Shown: one piece after another, positions 32,746 to 41,693 of the stretch
Layout: each line of letters begins with the position of its first letter
Numbering within the stretch: position 1 is the stretch's first letter
NCBI GenBank assembly: GCA_017480115.1
Contig: JAFVBH010000058.1
Span: 1-64,000, forward strand
Direction of reading: 5' to 3'
Source of the DNA: Clostridia bacterium
GTDB lineage: Bacteria > Bacillota > Clostridia > Oscillospirales > Acutalibacteraceae
Length of the DNA stretch: 64,000 nt
The notes under the pieces: generated by a model
Database searches by the model: none
Seen by the model: the letters and a program-made list of their open reading frames with translations, nothing else
Told to the model about the DNA's origin: nothing
Position numbers and translations under genes: made by a program

Positions 32746-35436
32746 TTAACGTTCCTCATTGGGGTCCACCGGCGGCGCTGCCGTTTCGGTCGGCGGATCT
32801 GTCTCCGTCGGCTTTGCCGTCGTGGGCACGGTTTCCGAGGGCTTCGGATTTTCGTTGCCGCTGTTCGGCTTTTCCGTCGTCGTTGCCGTGGGATCGGTGG
32901 TGGTTGCGTTGGGATCGGTGGTGGTCGCGTCGGTCTCACCCAGCGCGGAATCGTTGCCGCTGCAATAGCCCGGCAGATCGTCCGCATTGTACCAGCCGTA
33001 TGCCGTATCCTGGCAGGTAGAGGTGGCAAGCTTGCCGCTGTTCAGGCAGTAGGAGCGTTTGACCACATTGTCGGACATTTCAAACGTCTTTTCCTCCAGC
33101 CCCTCGTGAATACGGTTAAAGACCGCCTGGAAAATTCTGCCCGACGGCGAATTACCGCCGATATTTTTCAGCTCGCGGTTCCGATCCGCATAGCCGACCC
33201 ATACGGAGCCGACATAATAGGGCGTACCGGCGCAGAACCAGCTGTCGTTATTATCGGTAGTGGTACCGGTTTTGGCAAACATGGTCTGCCCGTCCACAGG
33301 AAAGCGGCGCGCGGTGCCATCGGACGCGGTAACAACCGTTTGCAGCAGCTTGTTCATAATATCCGCCGTCTCCGGCTCGATCGCCTGCTGATAGTCGGAC
33401 GCGTCATGCTCCAAAATTGTTTTGCCGTTGGCGTCCTTGACCTCGTAATAGCTATAGGGCTTGTAATATCTGCCATGGTTGCCGAACGCGGCGTAGGCGG
33501 CTGCCATCTCCAGCGTCGTCGCACCATAGGTCATACCGCCGGTGGCAAGAGGAGAATACGCCTCGTCCCGGGAATCCAGATGCCCCAGATGGAAGCTGTT
33601 TTCCAAATAATTCAGCGAGGTCTCGATGCCCATTTTCCGCAGAATCTGCGCGGGGACAGTATTCAGCGAGGGCGCAATCGCCTGCTGCACGGTTTTAAAG
33701 GAATCGGGCGAACCGGCATCGCCGCCGTAGTTATGCGGCCAAAGCTCTCCACCGACGGTAAAGCCGTAGTTCATGACCTTGGTGGAATAGGTAATCAGTC
33801 CCTCGTTCATCGCGGGCGCGTATACGGACAGGGGTTTTATGGAGGAACCGGGCTGGCGGGGAGAATCCGCCGCCATATTCAACACGCGGTTACCCGCCTT
33901 GGGACCCGCGCCGCCGACGATACCGAGGATTCTGCCGTTATAGTCCATAACCGTCATGGCGGACTGAATTTGCTCGTCGTCGGGGAAGCTGCGCCGATTG
34001 TAATAAATATCCTCCATAATGCTCTGAATATCCATATCCACGGCGCAGTAAATAGAAAGTCCGCCGTAGTTGACCATACGCTCCGCAACGGAATAGGTAA
34101 TGTCGTTTTTGCTCATCAGCGCATCGATCACGTCCTCGATTACATAATCGATGTAATAGCTCTGATACTCCGAATCGTCGTCGGCCACAGTCGTCTCATT
34201 GTTGAGCGAGCTGACCTTGACCTTATTTTCACCGACGTTGAACACCATTTGATAATTCATCGCTTCATTGTATTCGTCTTCGGTGATCATGCCCTGCTCC
34301 AGCATATAGCCAAGGCACAGATGCTGTCTGGACTGATTATCGTCCTTTGTGGGATCGGGGTTGATATAGTTGAGCAGCGGATCATAGGTACGCGGCGCTT
34401 TGGTAATCGCGGCGATACAGGCGCACTCCGCCAGGTTCAGATCCTGCACATGCTTACCGAAATAGTAGTTTGCCGCAGTCTCAACGCCGTAGCAGCCGCC
34501 GTCCAGATACAGCGTGTTTAAATACGCTTCCAGTATTTTTTCTTTGGAGTTATATCGCTGCAGATTCAGCGCCTGAATAATCTCGTTAAACTTACGGCTG
34601 AAGGTGCGGTCATTCTGATTGGTCAGATTCTTGATCAGCTGCTGGGTAATGGTGGAGCCGCCCTGTGTAAAGCCGGACTTTACAACGCCAAGCACGGTAC
34701 GGATCCAGTCGACGCCGTCATGTTTCCAAAAGCGCTTATCCTCCAGCGCGATATATGCGTTCTGCAAATTCTTGGGGATTGTATCCAGATCCGCCCAGAT
34801 GCGGTTCTCCCGCCCATGCAGCCGCTGCAATTCCTTGGGGTTGCCGTTATTGTCATACCCGTAGATAATGGTGGTCTTGCTCTGATTCGCCATGTAAACG
34901 TCAAGGTCGATGATCGCGTCGCCGGAGACGTTCCGCTCCATATACACCAGCACATAGCCGCCGACGATCCCGCCTACCAATACACAGAAAAAAGCAAGAG
35001 AGAGCGCCACGGCAAAAAAACGCCGCAGCCCCTTATACGTTTTTTTCTCCGGCAGCGCCGCCGGCGGACGGCTCTGCGCGGGCGCATTGTTGACCGCTTG
35101 CTGCCTGTGCGGCTGCGGCGCATATGTCTGCCGGGGGGCGCGGTTATACGCGCCGCGGTCAGCGCTGCCCTGCCGCGTGATGGGGCGGTCGCCCGTCTGC
35201 CCGGCGGTACGCTGTGTTCCGCCGGACGCGCTCGATGCGCCGGACGACCTGCGCACCGGCTGCCGCGCGTTGGGATTTGTACGCAGGGGCGGCTGCTTCC
35301 CACCGTTGGCGGTGGAGCGCATCGCCGGACGCTGCTGCGTCTTCTCTTCGGCACGACGCTGCCGCTCTGCCATAGCGTTAAGAATGCTGTCGAGATTTTC
35401 GTCCATACCGTTGTTATTGCCGAAATTATCAGCCAT
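32746..35436 (-). CDS. Class A penicillin-binding protein (GT51 + transpeptidase)
   Basis: 896 residues. A long cytoplasmic N-tail (1-130) rich in Arg, Gln and Pro is followed by one membrane helix (about 135-160). The GT51 domain has EDKRFWKHDG (about 234) and GGSTITQQLIKNL. The transpeptidase domain has the active Ser in GSSIKPL (about 530) and KTGTTT (about 719). The C-terminal 60 residues form a Thr/Asp/Pro-rich tail with ATTTDP repeats that probably threads the wall. It polymerises and cross-links peptidoglycan. It shares its promoter (35501-35528) and transcript with ruvX. Confidence 0.94.
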   Translation of the reverse strand: MADNFGNNNGMDENLDSILNAMAERQRRAEEKTQQRPAMRSTANGGKQPPLRTNPNARQPVRRSSGASSASGGTQRTAGQTGDRPITRQGSADRGAYNRAPRQTYAPQPHRQQAVNNAPAQSRPPAALPEKKTYKGLRRFFAVALSLAFFCVLVGGIVGGYVLVYMERNVSGDAIIDLDVYMANQSKTTIIYGYDNNGNPKELQRLHGRENRIWADLDTIPKNLQNAYIALEDKRFWKHDGVDWIRTVLGVVKSGFTQGGSTITQQLIKNLTNQNDRTFSRKFNEIIQALNLQRYNSKEKILEAYLNTLYLDGGCYGVETAANYYFGKHVQDLNLAECACIAAITKAPRTYDPLLNYINPDPTKDDNQSRQHLCLGYMLEQGMITEDEYNEAMNYQMVFNVGENKVKVSSLNNETTVADDDSEYQSYYIDYVIEDVIDALMSKNDITYSVAERMVNYGGLSIYCAVDMDIQSIMEDIYYNRRSFPDDEQIQSAMTVMDYNGRILGIVGGAGPKAGNRVLNMAADSPRQPGSSIKPLSVYAPAMNEGLITYSTKVMNYGFTVGGELWPHNYGGDAGSPDSFKTVQQAIAPSLNTVPAQILRKMGIETSLNYLENSFHLGHLDSRDEAYSPLATGGMTYGATTLEMAAAYAAFGNHGRYYKPYSYYEVKDANGKTILEHDASDYQQAIEPETADIMNKLLQTVVTASDGTARRFPVDGQTMFAKTGTTTDNNDSWFCAGTPYYVGSVWVGYADRNRELKNIGGNSPSGRIFQAVFNRIHEGLEEKTFEMSDNVVKRSYCLNSGKLATSTCQDTAYGWYNADDLPGYCSGNDSALGETDATTTDPNATTTDPTATTTEKPNSGNENPKPSETVPTTAKPTETDPPTETAAPPVDPNEER

Positions 35437-35500
35437 AGTAACTTCCCTTCAACTTAAACGTTTCTATGCAATCATATAAACAAATGGTTATACAAATTAC

Positions 35501-35528
35501 AGTATAGCATATTTTCCTTAATTTGCAA
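35501..35528 (-). promoter_or_regulatory. Promoter of the PBP-ruvX operon
   Basis: Minus strand TTGCAA (35528-35523), 16 nt, TATACT (35506-35501). Confidence 0.65.
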
Positions 35529-35592
35529 GCAAATCTTGTAAATTCGGCAGCGCGCGTCCCCCTCGGACGGCGCTTCCGCTTCAAATATTAAA

Positions 35593-35630
35593 CTGCCGAA
35601 GCTGGTATTGCAAGCCTCGGCAGCGTTTTT
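35593..35630. terminator. Terminator after the dockerin gene
   Basis: CTGCCGAAGC (35593-35602) pairs with GCCTCGGCAG (35614-35623). The plus strand continues CGTTTTTTAA, while the minus strand, which is the direction of the dockerin gene, continues TTTAATATTTG. Confidence 0.65.
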
Positions 35631-35645
35631 TAATACATTTTTAAC

Positions 35646-36482
35646 TTATTTTTCCAATCTGGCGGCAATACGCAGGATATGTCTTGCGTCGGCGGCGCGC
35701 AGCTTTCCGTCGCCGTCCATATCGCCTGCCGACAGCTGCGAAGCCGTCAGCGATTGCAGCCGTGCGGCGTACCGCAGCGCCAGCCGCGCGTCAACAGATG
35801 TCACCTTACCGTCGCCGTTAATATCCCCCTTAACACCGGGCGCGTCGACCTCTAAATGCTTGGTTCTCGTATCCACAGGGATCAGTCCCAGATACCGCTT
35901 AATGGTGAAATCCGCCGTCGCCCTTGTCCCGCTGAAAGCAGAGGCATGCGCGGTCACCCGCCAGCTATTATCATAAATATCATAGGACTCGTAAGCGGCG
36001 ACACACTGCGTTCCTTCAAATACCGCCAACAGGGTCAGCGTCCACAGTTTTGTATTCTTTGCATCGTAATAGTCATATTTTTTTGCCATCGTGGTGGATT
36101 GCGGGTGCAGACTGTAGACATTCAAAACATTGCCGAGGGTCGAACCCTGCAGATACGTCAGTACTGCGCCGCCGAACAGTTCGGTGATCGCCTCCCGGAT
36201 CTGGCGGTCATTAACCGGCGAATTATGTTTTCCCGGGATCGACGGACGCGCGCCGCCCGTTGTCGGTTCCTCGGGGAACAATCGATCAAAATACGCTTTG
36301 ATGCTTGCCATTACCGCTTCATCAACGTCCGAGACGCGCTCCACGGCATAGCTGCCGTCGGAAAAATATTCCGTATCACCGTTCGCCGCAGCGGGCGCCG
36401 TTGTCTCAGCGCCGAACGCCGACAGACCGCAGCAGCCGAGCAGCATAGCGCACACACAAAACACACAGACTACCCGTTTCAT
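35646..36482 (-). CDS. Secreted protein with C-terminal type I dockerin
   Basis: 278 residues. A signal peptide (1-25, cut after AFGA) leads to a domain I do not recognise (30-205), with IREAITELFGGAVLTYLQGS and mixed strands. The last ~62 residues are a complete dockerin: two calcium loops, DINGDGKVTSVDARLALRYA and DMDGDGKLRAADARHILRIA, each followed by the F-helix end AARL. Dockerins dock to cohesins on scaffoldins or cell-surface proteins; no cohesin lies in the window. Translation overlaps the upstream HAAS-like gene by 4 nt, and the operon starts with a PadR regulator. That is an unusual partner set for a dockerin protein. Confidence 0.88.
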   Translation of the reverse strand: MKRVVCVFCVCAMLLGCCGLSAFGAETTAPAAANGDTEYFSDGSYAVERVSDVDEAVMASIKAYFDRLFPEEPTTGGARPSIPGKHNSPVNDRQIREAITELFGGAVLTYLQGSTLGNVLNVYSLHPQSTTMAKKYDYYDAKNTKLWTLTLLAVFEGTQCVAAYESYDIYDNSWRVTAHASAFSGTRATADFTIKRYLGLIPVDTRTKHLEVDAPGVKGDINGDGKVTSVDARLALRYAARLQSLTASQLSAGDMDGDGKLRAADARHILRIAARLEK

Positions 36483-36880
36483 CGCGCAAAATCCTCCGCG
36501 TAGATCGTAGTGCCGAACTCGATCAGCACCTCTTCCCCGTGACCGGTCGCCTGCTGATGATTTTCAACCAGCTCGGCGATCATCACAATAAGAAAGATCG
36601 CCAGCGCCGCCAGCACGCCGAGCAACACGATCTTACGAACACCGGTTTTCCGCTTGATATAAGTCAGATCGCTGCCCTCGGAAAGAAATCCCTGCGCGAT
36701 CGTTTCCGGTGCGCCGAAACGCGCGTGAAATTCAGCGATGTCCGAAATCGAATCGACGCCTGCGTCAAGCAGCTGCTCACGAAACGCCGTCAGAAACCGC
36801 TTTTTTTCGGCAGACGGACATTGCAGCAGCGCGCCGACCTGCTTTATGTATTTCTCCAGAACCGGATTTTTCTCTCCCAT
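36479..36880 (-). CDS. HAAS-domain-like single-pass membrane protein downstream of PadR
   Basis: 133 residues. The N-terminal helical part (about 5-65, KYIKQVGALLQCPSAEKKRF, then ISDIAEFHARFGAPETIAQGFL) resembles the HAAS/DUF1700 domain commonly co-encoded with PadR regulators. One membrane helix follows at about 82-103, then a short outer tail. It probably transmits a signal or anchors a partner; no enzyme motif is seen. The gene lies 1 nt after padR and overlaps the dockerin gene. Confidence 0.75.
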   Translation of the reverse strand: MGEKNPVLEKYIKQVGALLQCPSAEKKRFLTAFREQLLDAGVDSISDIAEFHARFGAPETIAQGFLSEGSDLTYIKRKTGVRKIVLLGVLAALAIFLIVMIAELVENHQQATGHGEEVLIEFGTTIYAEDFAR

Positions 36881-36881
36881 G

Positions 36882-37223
36882 TCAGTTCTCCTCCGCCTTA
36901 TCGAGGATCAGGTTTACCCCCAGTAAAGTCTCCTCATATTCGTGCTTCAGGACGTCGAGGTAGGCTCTGCCGCTGTCTGTAATGCGGTAAATATGGCGCG
37001 TCCGCTTTTTACCGACAACAACAGTATAGTCGGAGACGTACCCCGCCTTTTCCAACCGGAAAAGAACGGTATATAAAGTACCCTCCAACATAGTATATCT
37101 GCCGCCGCTTTTTTCATTAAAAAGCTGAATCATGCGATAGCCGTACAGATCCTCCGACAACAAAAGATGCAGGACCAGCATTTCGGCAGTACCTCTTTTA
37201 AAATTGTCCTGGCTTTGGCTCAT
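36882..37223 (-). CDS. PadR-family transcriptional regulator
   Basis: 113 residues with the PadR winged-helix fold: AEMLVLHLLLSEDLYGYRMIQ, then YTMLEGTLYTVLFRLEKAGYV and KKRTRHIYRITDSGRAYL, followed by the C-terminal dimerisation helix. It has the PadR subfamily-2 size. ATG 37223 fits the promoter: minus-strand TATAAT at 37260-37255 with a weak -35 TTTACT 18 nt upstream. The palindrome AACATGATGTT (37262-37272) in the spacer is a likely autoregulatory operator. It heads the operon with the HAAS-like and dockerin genes. Confidence 0.92.
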   Translation of the reverse strand: MSQSQDNFKRGTAEMLVLHLLLSEDLYGYRMIQLFNEKSGGRYTMLEGTLYTVLFRLEKAGYVSDYTVVVGKKRTRHIYRITDSGRAYLDVLKHEYEETLLGVNLILDKAEEN

Positions 37224-37300
37224 AACATCCCGCCGTATAAAACTGATATTGCATATTATACAACATGATGTTACGGAAAGTAAACAGATTTTTAAAATAA

Positions 37301-37598
37301 ATCCTGATTTATCGCAAGGAAGATCGTCACACAATCCTGTAGTCCGTCAGGGCTTATGCGGATTTCCGGAAAAGAGTCCTCGCGGCATAGCCGCTTCGGT
37401 CGGAACTAAAAATATGCCGCCGGCATATTTTCTTAACACTCCGACGGCCAATGGCCGTCCCTACAAGCGCGTGTGCCCATTTTGCGTCTATAAATCCAAA
37501 TCGCGCAGCGATTTCCGAACCTCCTACCTCTTCCCTCCGACCTTCTACCTAACTTCTGATTTGCGGGGCGTAAACGCCCCGCAAATCAGAAGTTACAA
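37301..37598. repeat. Mosaic intergenic repeat, locus 4
   Basis: A half-palindrome TCCTGATTTATCG (about 37309) is followed by a GGGCTTATGCGGATTTCCGG module, whose inverse appears at about 39540-39570. Next are the right half of the GTAGGGATGGCC repeat (37442-37465) and the TATAAATCCAAATCGCGCAG module (37489-37550). The final palindrome AACTTCTGATTTGCGGGGCG with its inverse (about 37551-37596) overlaps the stop of the next minus-strand gene. No gene is seen. Confidence 0.8.
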
Positions 37599-38024
37599 AT
37601 ACCCCCGCATATCCGCGCAGAGCTGCTCTTCAATGGAGATCAGCTTCCCGGCAAGGGCTTTTGAGCGGTTATCCGCTGCGGCGTACTGATTGAGATACCG
37701 GCTCAACGATTTAATCCCCATGTTGCAGCCGTCCGTCATCAGATCGGCAATGGAGGCGTCAGACTTATCCACCGCCATGTGCATGCCTGTTTTCAGCTTG
37801 GACATTCCCTTTGCCATGGGATTCGGCGCTTTGCCGTCATCGCCGTAATTTTGCAATTCTGCCTGTATCTCGTCCCGCAGACGTTCATGCTCCGATTTGC
37901 AGTTGTTAAGGCAGGTTTTCAGCTCATCGCTTCTGACATCGTCCAGCACATCGGTGATCGAATCCACACCCATCTGCACCCCCGCGTCACATTCCCGCAG
38001 CAGTTTTACACTGTCATTTTCCAT
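37593..38024 (-). CDS. Four-helix-bundle protein, DUF2383/ferritin-like type
   Basis: 143 residues, all-helical and hydrophilic, starting ENDSVKLLRECDAGVQMGVD. The segments LNNCKSEHERLRDEIQAEL and AVDKSDASIADLMTDGCNM fit the ferritin-like DUF2383/DUF1657-type bundle seen in Clostridia. There is a possible metal site (Glu/His in SEHERLRDE), but I cannot assign an activity. ATG 38024 has AAAGGGCGTTATTCTT upstream. The C-terminus (CADMRGYL) ends inside the repeat palindrome. The gene is divergent from the MATE pump, with about 120 nt between start codons. Confidence 0.75.
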   Translation of the reverse strand: MENDSVKLLRECDAGVQMGVDSITDVLDDVRSDELKTCLNNCKSEHERLRDEIQAELQNYGDDGKAPNPMAKGMSKLKTGMHMAVDKSDASIADLMTDGCNMGIKSLSRYLNQYAAADNRSKALAGKLISIEEQLCADMRGYL

Positions 38025-38084
38025 AAGAATAACGCCCTTTCTTGTTTTTATATTAGAATTTCCGTAAAATTGAGAGTTATACGC

Positions 38085-38113
38085 TTGATTCCCGCAAAAA
38101 ACTGTATTATTAT
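38085..38113 (+). promoter_or_regulatory. Promoter of the MATE transporter gene
   Basis: TTGATT (38085-38090), 17 nt, TATTAT (38108-38113). Confidence 0.6.
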
Positions 38114-38142
38114 ACATATAATCTTTTCCGCAGGTGTTAAAT

Positions 38143-39474
38143 ATGCAAAAAAATCTGACGCACGGCAGTGTGTTTAAAAACCTGATCGCCTTTTCCCTCC
38201 CCTATTTATTGGCGTATTTGCTGCAATCGCTGTATGGCTTGGCGGATTTGTTCATTACCGGACAATTCTGCGGCAAAGACATCATCACGGCGGTCTCGGT
38301 GGGCAGCCAGATCATGCATATGCTGACAGTTATTATCGTCGGGCTCGCCACGGGCGCGACGGTAACCATCGGCAGAGCGGTCGGCGCGGAGGACGGAAAA
38401 AAACTGCCCCGCATCATCGGCAACACCGTCAGCGTATTCACCGTGGTTTCGCTGCTTTTTACAGCAGCGCTTTTGCTGCTTGTTGCTCCCATTGTGAAGG
38501 TGATGGCGGTACCGGCGGAATCCGTGGCGCAGACAAAGATGTATCTGACGATCTGCTTTGCCGGTATCCCCTTTATCACGGCGTATAATGTAATCAGCTC
38601 CGTATTCCGCGGGCTGGGCGATTCCCGCAGCCCGATGTATTTTATCGCCACGGCATGTATTGTCAATATCGGGTTGGACGCGCTGTTTATCGGCATCTTC
38701 CGTATGCAGGCTGCGGGCGCAGCGCTGGCGACCGTTCTGGCGCAAGCGATCAGTGTAGCGATCTCCTTGGCAGCAATAAAAAAATCTGCCGCGTACAAGC
38801 TTGGCAGACAGGATCTGCGCCCCGACAAAGGGATTCTCTCCGAAATATTGCAAATCGGCATTCCCGTCGCGGCACAGGATGGTTTTATTCAGATTTCTTT
38901 TTTGATCATCACCATCATCGCCGATAAACAGGGGCTGGAAGTCGCCTCGGCGGTGGGGATCACAGAAAAAATTATCGGTTTTTTATTCCTGATTCCCTCT
39001 GCGATGCTGTCTTCGATCTCGGCACTGGCGGCGCAAAATATCGGCGCGGACAGACCCGACCGGGCAAAGCGGACGCTGTTCGGCGGCATGACGGTGGCTG
39101 TCGCATGCGGAGGGGTCTTTGCGATCCTGGCGCAGTTCTTCTCTGTGCCGCTGATGACAATGTTTACAAAGGACCAAGCGGTCGTCGCTCTCGCCTGCCA
39201 ATATTTTCGCACCTATGCCATCGACTGCGCGGCGGCGGGGATCCATTTCTGCTTCAGCGGCTATTTTGCCGCAGTGGGAAGGTCGTACATTTCCTTTATT
39301 CACAACTCCGTATCGATTCTGACATTCCGTGTGCCGGGCGCATATCTGGCGTCGAAATACTTCCCCGAGACGCTGACCGTGATGGGACTTGCCGCCCCCG
39401 CGGGTTCGTTTTTGTCGGATATCATCTGTATCGCGGTGTTTTTATATATTGATAAAAAAGACAGAAAATGCTGA
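38143..39474 (+). CDS. MATE-family multidrug/Na+ (or H+) antiporter
   Basis: 443 residues and about 12 membrane helices in two homologous halves. It begins with the family pattern LPYLLAYLLQSLYGLADLFITGQ, and VFRGLGDSRSPMYFIA marks the first half. The second half carries PVAAQDGFIQISF and NIGADRPDRAKRT. It exports cationic compounds in exchange for Na+ or H+; the substrate is unknown. ATG 38143 has CAGGTG six nt upstream; an earlier GTG at 38134 lies inside that site. Confidence 0.93.
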   Translation: MQKNLTHGSVFKNLIAFSLPYLLAYLLQSLYGLADLFITGQFCGKDIITAVSVGSQIMHMLTVIIVGLATGATVTIGRAVGAEDGKKLPRIIGNTVSVFTVVSLLFTAALLLLVAPIVKVMAVPAESVAQTKMYLTICFAGIPFITAYNVISSVFRGLGDSRSPMYFIATACIVNIGLDALFIGIFRMQAAGAALATVLAQAISVAISLAAIKKSAAYKLGRQDLRPDKGILSEILQIGIPVAAQDGFIQISFLIITIIADKQGLEVASAVGITEKIIGFLFLIPSAMLSSISALAAQNIGADRPDRAKRTLFGGMTVAVACGGVFAILAQFFSVPLMTMFTKDQAVVALACQYFRTYAIDCAAAGIHFCFSGYFAAVGRSYISFIHNSVSILTFRVPGAYLASKYFPETLTVMGLAAPAGSFLSDIICIAVFLYIDKKDRKC

Positions 39475-39621
39475 TTTGTCGGCGTTGCCGGGCGCACCCG
39501 CTTGTAGGAACGGCCATTGGCCGTCGGAGCGGCTATGCCGCAAGGGCTCTTTCCCGGCAATCCGCATAAGCTCGACGAACGCCCACCGGGCGTCCCCACA
39601 GGCGCTAAATCAGAATTTATA
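39471..39621. repeat. Mosaic intergenic repeat, locus 5
   Basis: It starts at the MATE stop with TGCTGATTTGTCGGCGTTGC. The GTAGGAACGGCCATTGGCCG arm follows at 39504. An inverted copy of the GGCTATGCCGCAAGGGCTC module occurs next, then GGGCGTCCCCACA. It ends with CTAAATCAGAATTTA, overlapping the stop of the YgjP-like gene. No gene is seen. Confidence 0.8.
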
Positions 39622-40348
39622 TTTGCCCCGGAACGATCCGCACCTGATCCAGCGCGTGCTTGCGGTCTTTCCAATCCGGCAGGATCGACGCAACAAAGGT
39701 GTGGAATTTTTCCGAGTGATCGGGGTGCAGAAAATGCGCAATTTCATGTACGACCACATATTCGATACACGCAGGCGGCGCTTTTATCAACTGCATATTC
39801 AGGGTGATTACCCCTTTTTGCGGGATACAGGAGCCCCAGCGGGAACGCATATCCTTGATCCGCATTGTGGGATATGGTACGCCGCTGCCTTTCATTTTTT
39901 CATAAACATCTTTGACAAATCCGGCAAATACCTTTTCGCAGCGACGGCTGATCCATGCGTGATACAGCCGTTGTTTTTTTGCAAAATCCGCCGTGTCGCT
40001 GACATAAAGATAAATAAAAGCATCATCAAACTGTACCCGTTCGTCGTCGGAGGCAATCACGGCAAGCCGCAGCGCCCGCCCGAGATGCAAAAAAATTTCC
40101 CCGTCCTCAAACCGACGCGGCATCGGCAGATCAGCGGCGCGGGCGGCAACACGGTTCCGAGCGGCAACAATAAAACTGCCCTTGCTGCAAACAAAGGCGT
40201 CGATCTCCCGCGCCGGCGTTTGCGGCGGCGCGGAGACAAAGACGCCGTCGGGCTTTACACGAAGATTGATATTTTTTACCGACTTATATTCTAATGTGTA
40301 GGAAATCTCCACACCGCAGAAATCAACGGTGCGCACAGTATTTTTCAT
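39617..40348 (-). CDS. YgjP-like (DUF45) zinc metallopeptidase
   Basis: 243 residues. The catalytic motif VVVHEIAHFLHPDHSEKF contains HExxH plus a third His six residues on (HEIAH...H), as in YgjP/SprT-like gluzincins. MRSRWGSCIPQKGVITLNMQL just upstream is the family's second signature. The N-terminal half is a beta-rich domain. It is a cytosolic protein of unknown biological role, often found near restriction or repair genes. None are near here. ATG 40348 follows GAGGGCTTTT. Confidence 0.9.
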   Translation of the reverse strand: MKNTVRTVDFCGVEISYTLEYKSVKNINLRVKPDGVFVSAPPQTPAREIDAFVCSKGSFIVAARNRVAARAADLPMPRRFEDGEIFLHLGRALRLAVIASDDERVQFDDAFIYLYVSDTADFAKKQRLYHAWISRRCEKVFAGFVKDVYEKMKGSGVPYPTMRIKDMRSRWGSCIPQKGVITLNMQLIKAPPACIEYVVVHEIAHFLHPDHSEKFHTFVASILPDWKDRKHALDQVRIVPGQI

Positions 40349-40397
40349 AAAAGCCCTCTTTGCGGAATTTTATATATACCAAGGAAACCTATCGTCC

Positions 40398-41303
40398 TCA
40401 GAGGATTTTCCTGTTTTTCAAGTACCGCACGAAGCTCGCCATTGCCTGCCGGGCGGCGGAAGTACGGTACATCAGCTGATAACAATGATTGCGGGTTAAC
40501 CCATTGCAATGCGCGGTGACCACCGAGCGGCAGACGGTCTGCAGCTTTCCCGCCATACGCGCGCCCTGTCCAACACAAAGCATATCCGAATCCGACCACA
40601 TGATATAGACGGGACACCAATTCTCATTCACCAGCGAATATGGAGAAATACGGTCAAACTGCGCCTGCGTCAGCTTTGACAGGTCTTTTTCGACCCGCGT
40701 TCCCAACAGCATCGAGATCGAATCCCGCACCAGCGGGGCGGGCATGCGGGTATAAGTCAGTGCCTGCAGATCAAAAATACCACAGAACAGCGCAGCGGCG
40801 GCAAGCGGAACGTCTACCGCATGCAGCCCCAACGTCGGATCGGCAGCGGCAGCCGCGACAAAGGCGGTCAGGTATCCGCCGGAGGAATCCCCGGCGACCA
40901 CAAGTTTTGCTAAATCGATGGGATATTCCCGCGCCAGCGTCCGCACATAGTTGACCGCGTCGATACAATCGTTGACCATGCCGCGATAATCCACCGCGGG
41001 CGGCATGCGGAAATTAACATTGAACACCAAGCAGCCGTTATGCGCCAGATACTCACAGAACGTGCGGCGGTTCGCTTTGTCGCCCATCACAAAACCGCCG
41101 CCGTGAAAATAAACGATCACGGGAAGTTTGCCGCCCTTGGCAGTCAACGTTTTATCAAAATACAGATCGCCGACGGTCATTGCGCCGCCGTCCCGATAGG
41201 GAAGATCCCGTACGCGTTCGAGATTGGGGAAGCTGAGACCGTTCTGAAAGGGATAGGCGACGACATCGATAGTCTTGAATACCACTTGAGATACAGAGCG
41301 CAT
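40398..41303 (-). CDS. Alpha/beta hydrolase, HSL-type esterase
   Basis: 301 residues without a signal peptide. The oxyanion motif HGGGFVMGD and the nucleophile GDSSGGY mark the hormone-sensitive-lipase (alpha/beta hydrolase_3) family. The expected C-terminal Asp (MWSDSDML) and His (RNHCYQL or TAHCNG) are present in order. It probably deacylates small esters in the cytosol. AGGAAGGTGTCCCC precedes ATG 41303. It lies 49 nt upstream of the YgjP gene on the same strand. Confidence 0.88.
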   Translation of the reverse strand: MRSVSQVVFKTIDVVAYPFQNGLSFPNLERVRDLPYRDGGAMTVGDLYFDKTLTAKGGKLPVIVYFHGGGFVMGDKANRRTFCEYLAHNGCLVFNVNFRMPPAVDYRGMVNDCIDAVNYVRTLAREYPIDLAKLVVAGDSSGGYLTAFVAAAAADPTLGLHAVDVPLAAAALFCGIFDLQALTYTRMPAPLVRDSISMLLGTRVEKDLSKLTQAQFDRISPYSLVNENWCPVYIMWSDSDMLCVGQGARMAGKLQTVCRSVVTAHCNGLTRNHCYQLMYRTSAARQAMASFVRYLKNRKIL

Positions 41304-41693
41304 GGGGACACCTTCCTGTTCTTTTGTGCAGTTTGCAAATTTTCACAATATTTTCTTCATATATTATTCATCTTAATTCAAAATAGACATAAAATCTATA
41401 TTTATACGCAAATAAACTGTGAATTAAATATAAACACATAGACAAACCACAGAAATGTGTGCAAAAAAGAAAAGGACGGGCGATTGCCCGTCTTTTTCTT
41501 AGGGAAGAGAGAATAAAATGAAAAGGAATTGTTATACAGTTCATCGGAAGATGTCTTTCGTTTACAAGAATACTATAGCCCCTTGACTGTACATGGAGTA
41601 TACGAAAATGTGTACTTTTTGTAAATATCCACAAAAACTATTATAAAAACCTATAAAATATATAAGAGTTTTACAAGGCAAACCACAACAGAC
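41304..41693. other. A/T-rich intergenic region with terminator and MerR-operator-like site
   Basis: No gene is supported in this 390-nt gap. A bidirectional hairpin (AAGAAAAGGACGGGC with GCCCGTCTTTTTCTT, 41465-41500) probably ends one or both neighbouring transcripts. CTTGACTGTACATGGAGTAT (41582-41601) has the TGTAC/GTATAC arms and -35 box of MerR-family operators, yet no MerR gene or cognate target is adjacent. Confidence 0.5.

Noticed and set aside
33106-34521. A 471-codon plus-strand open frame opposite the PBP gene
   Set aside because: Shadow frame without start signals; the PBP domains are clear on the other strand.
41368-41634. An 88-codon minus-strand open frame in the nadC-esterase gap
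   Set aside because: It has no ribosome site, crosses a bidirectional terminator hairpin and has no recognisable pattern.
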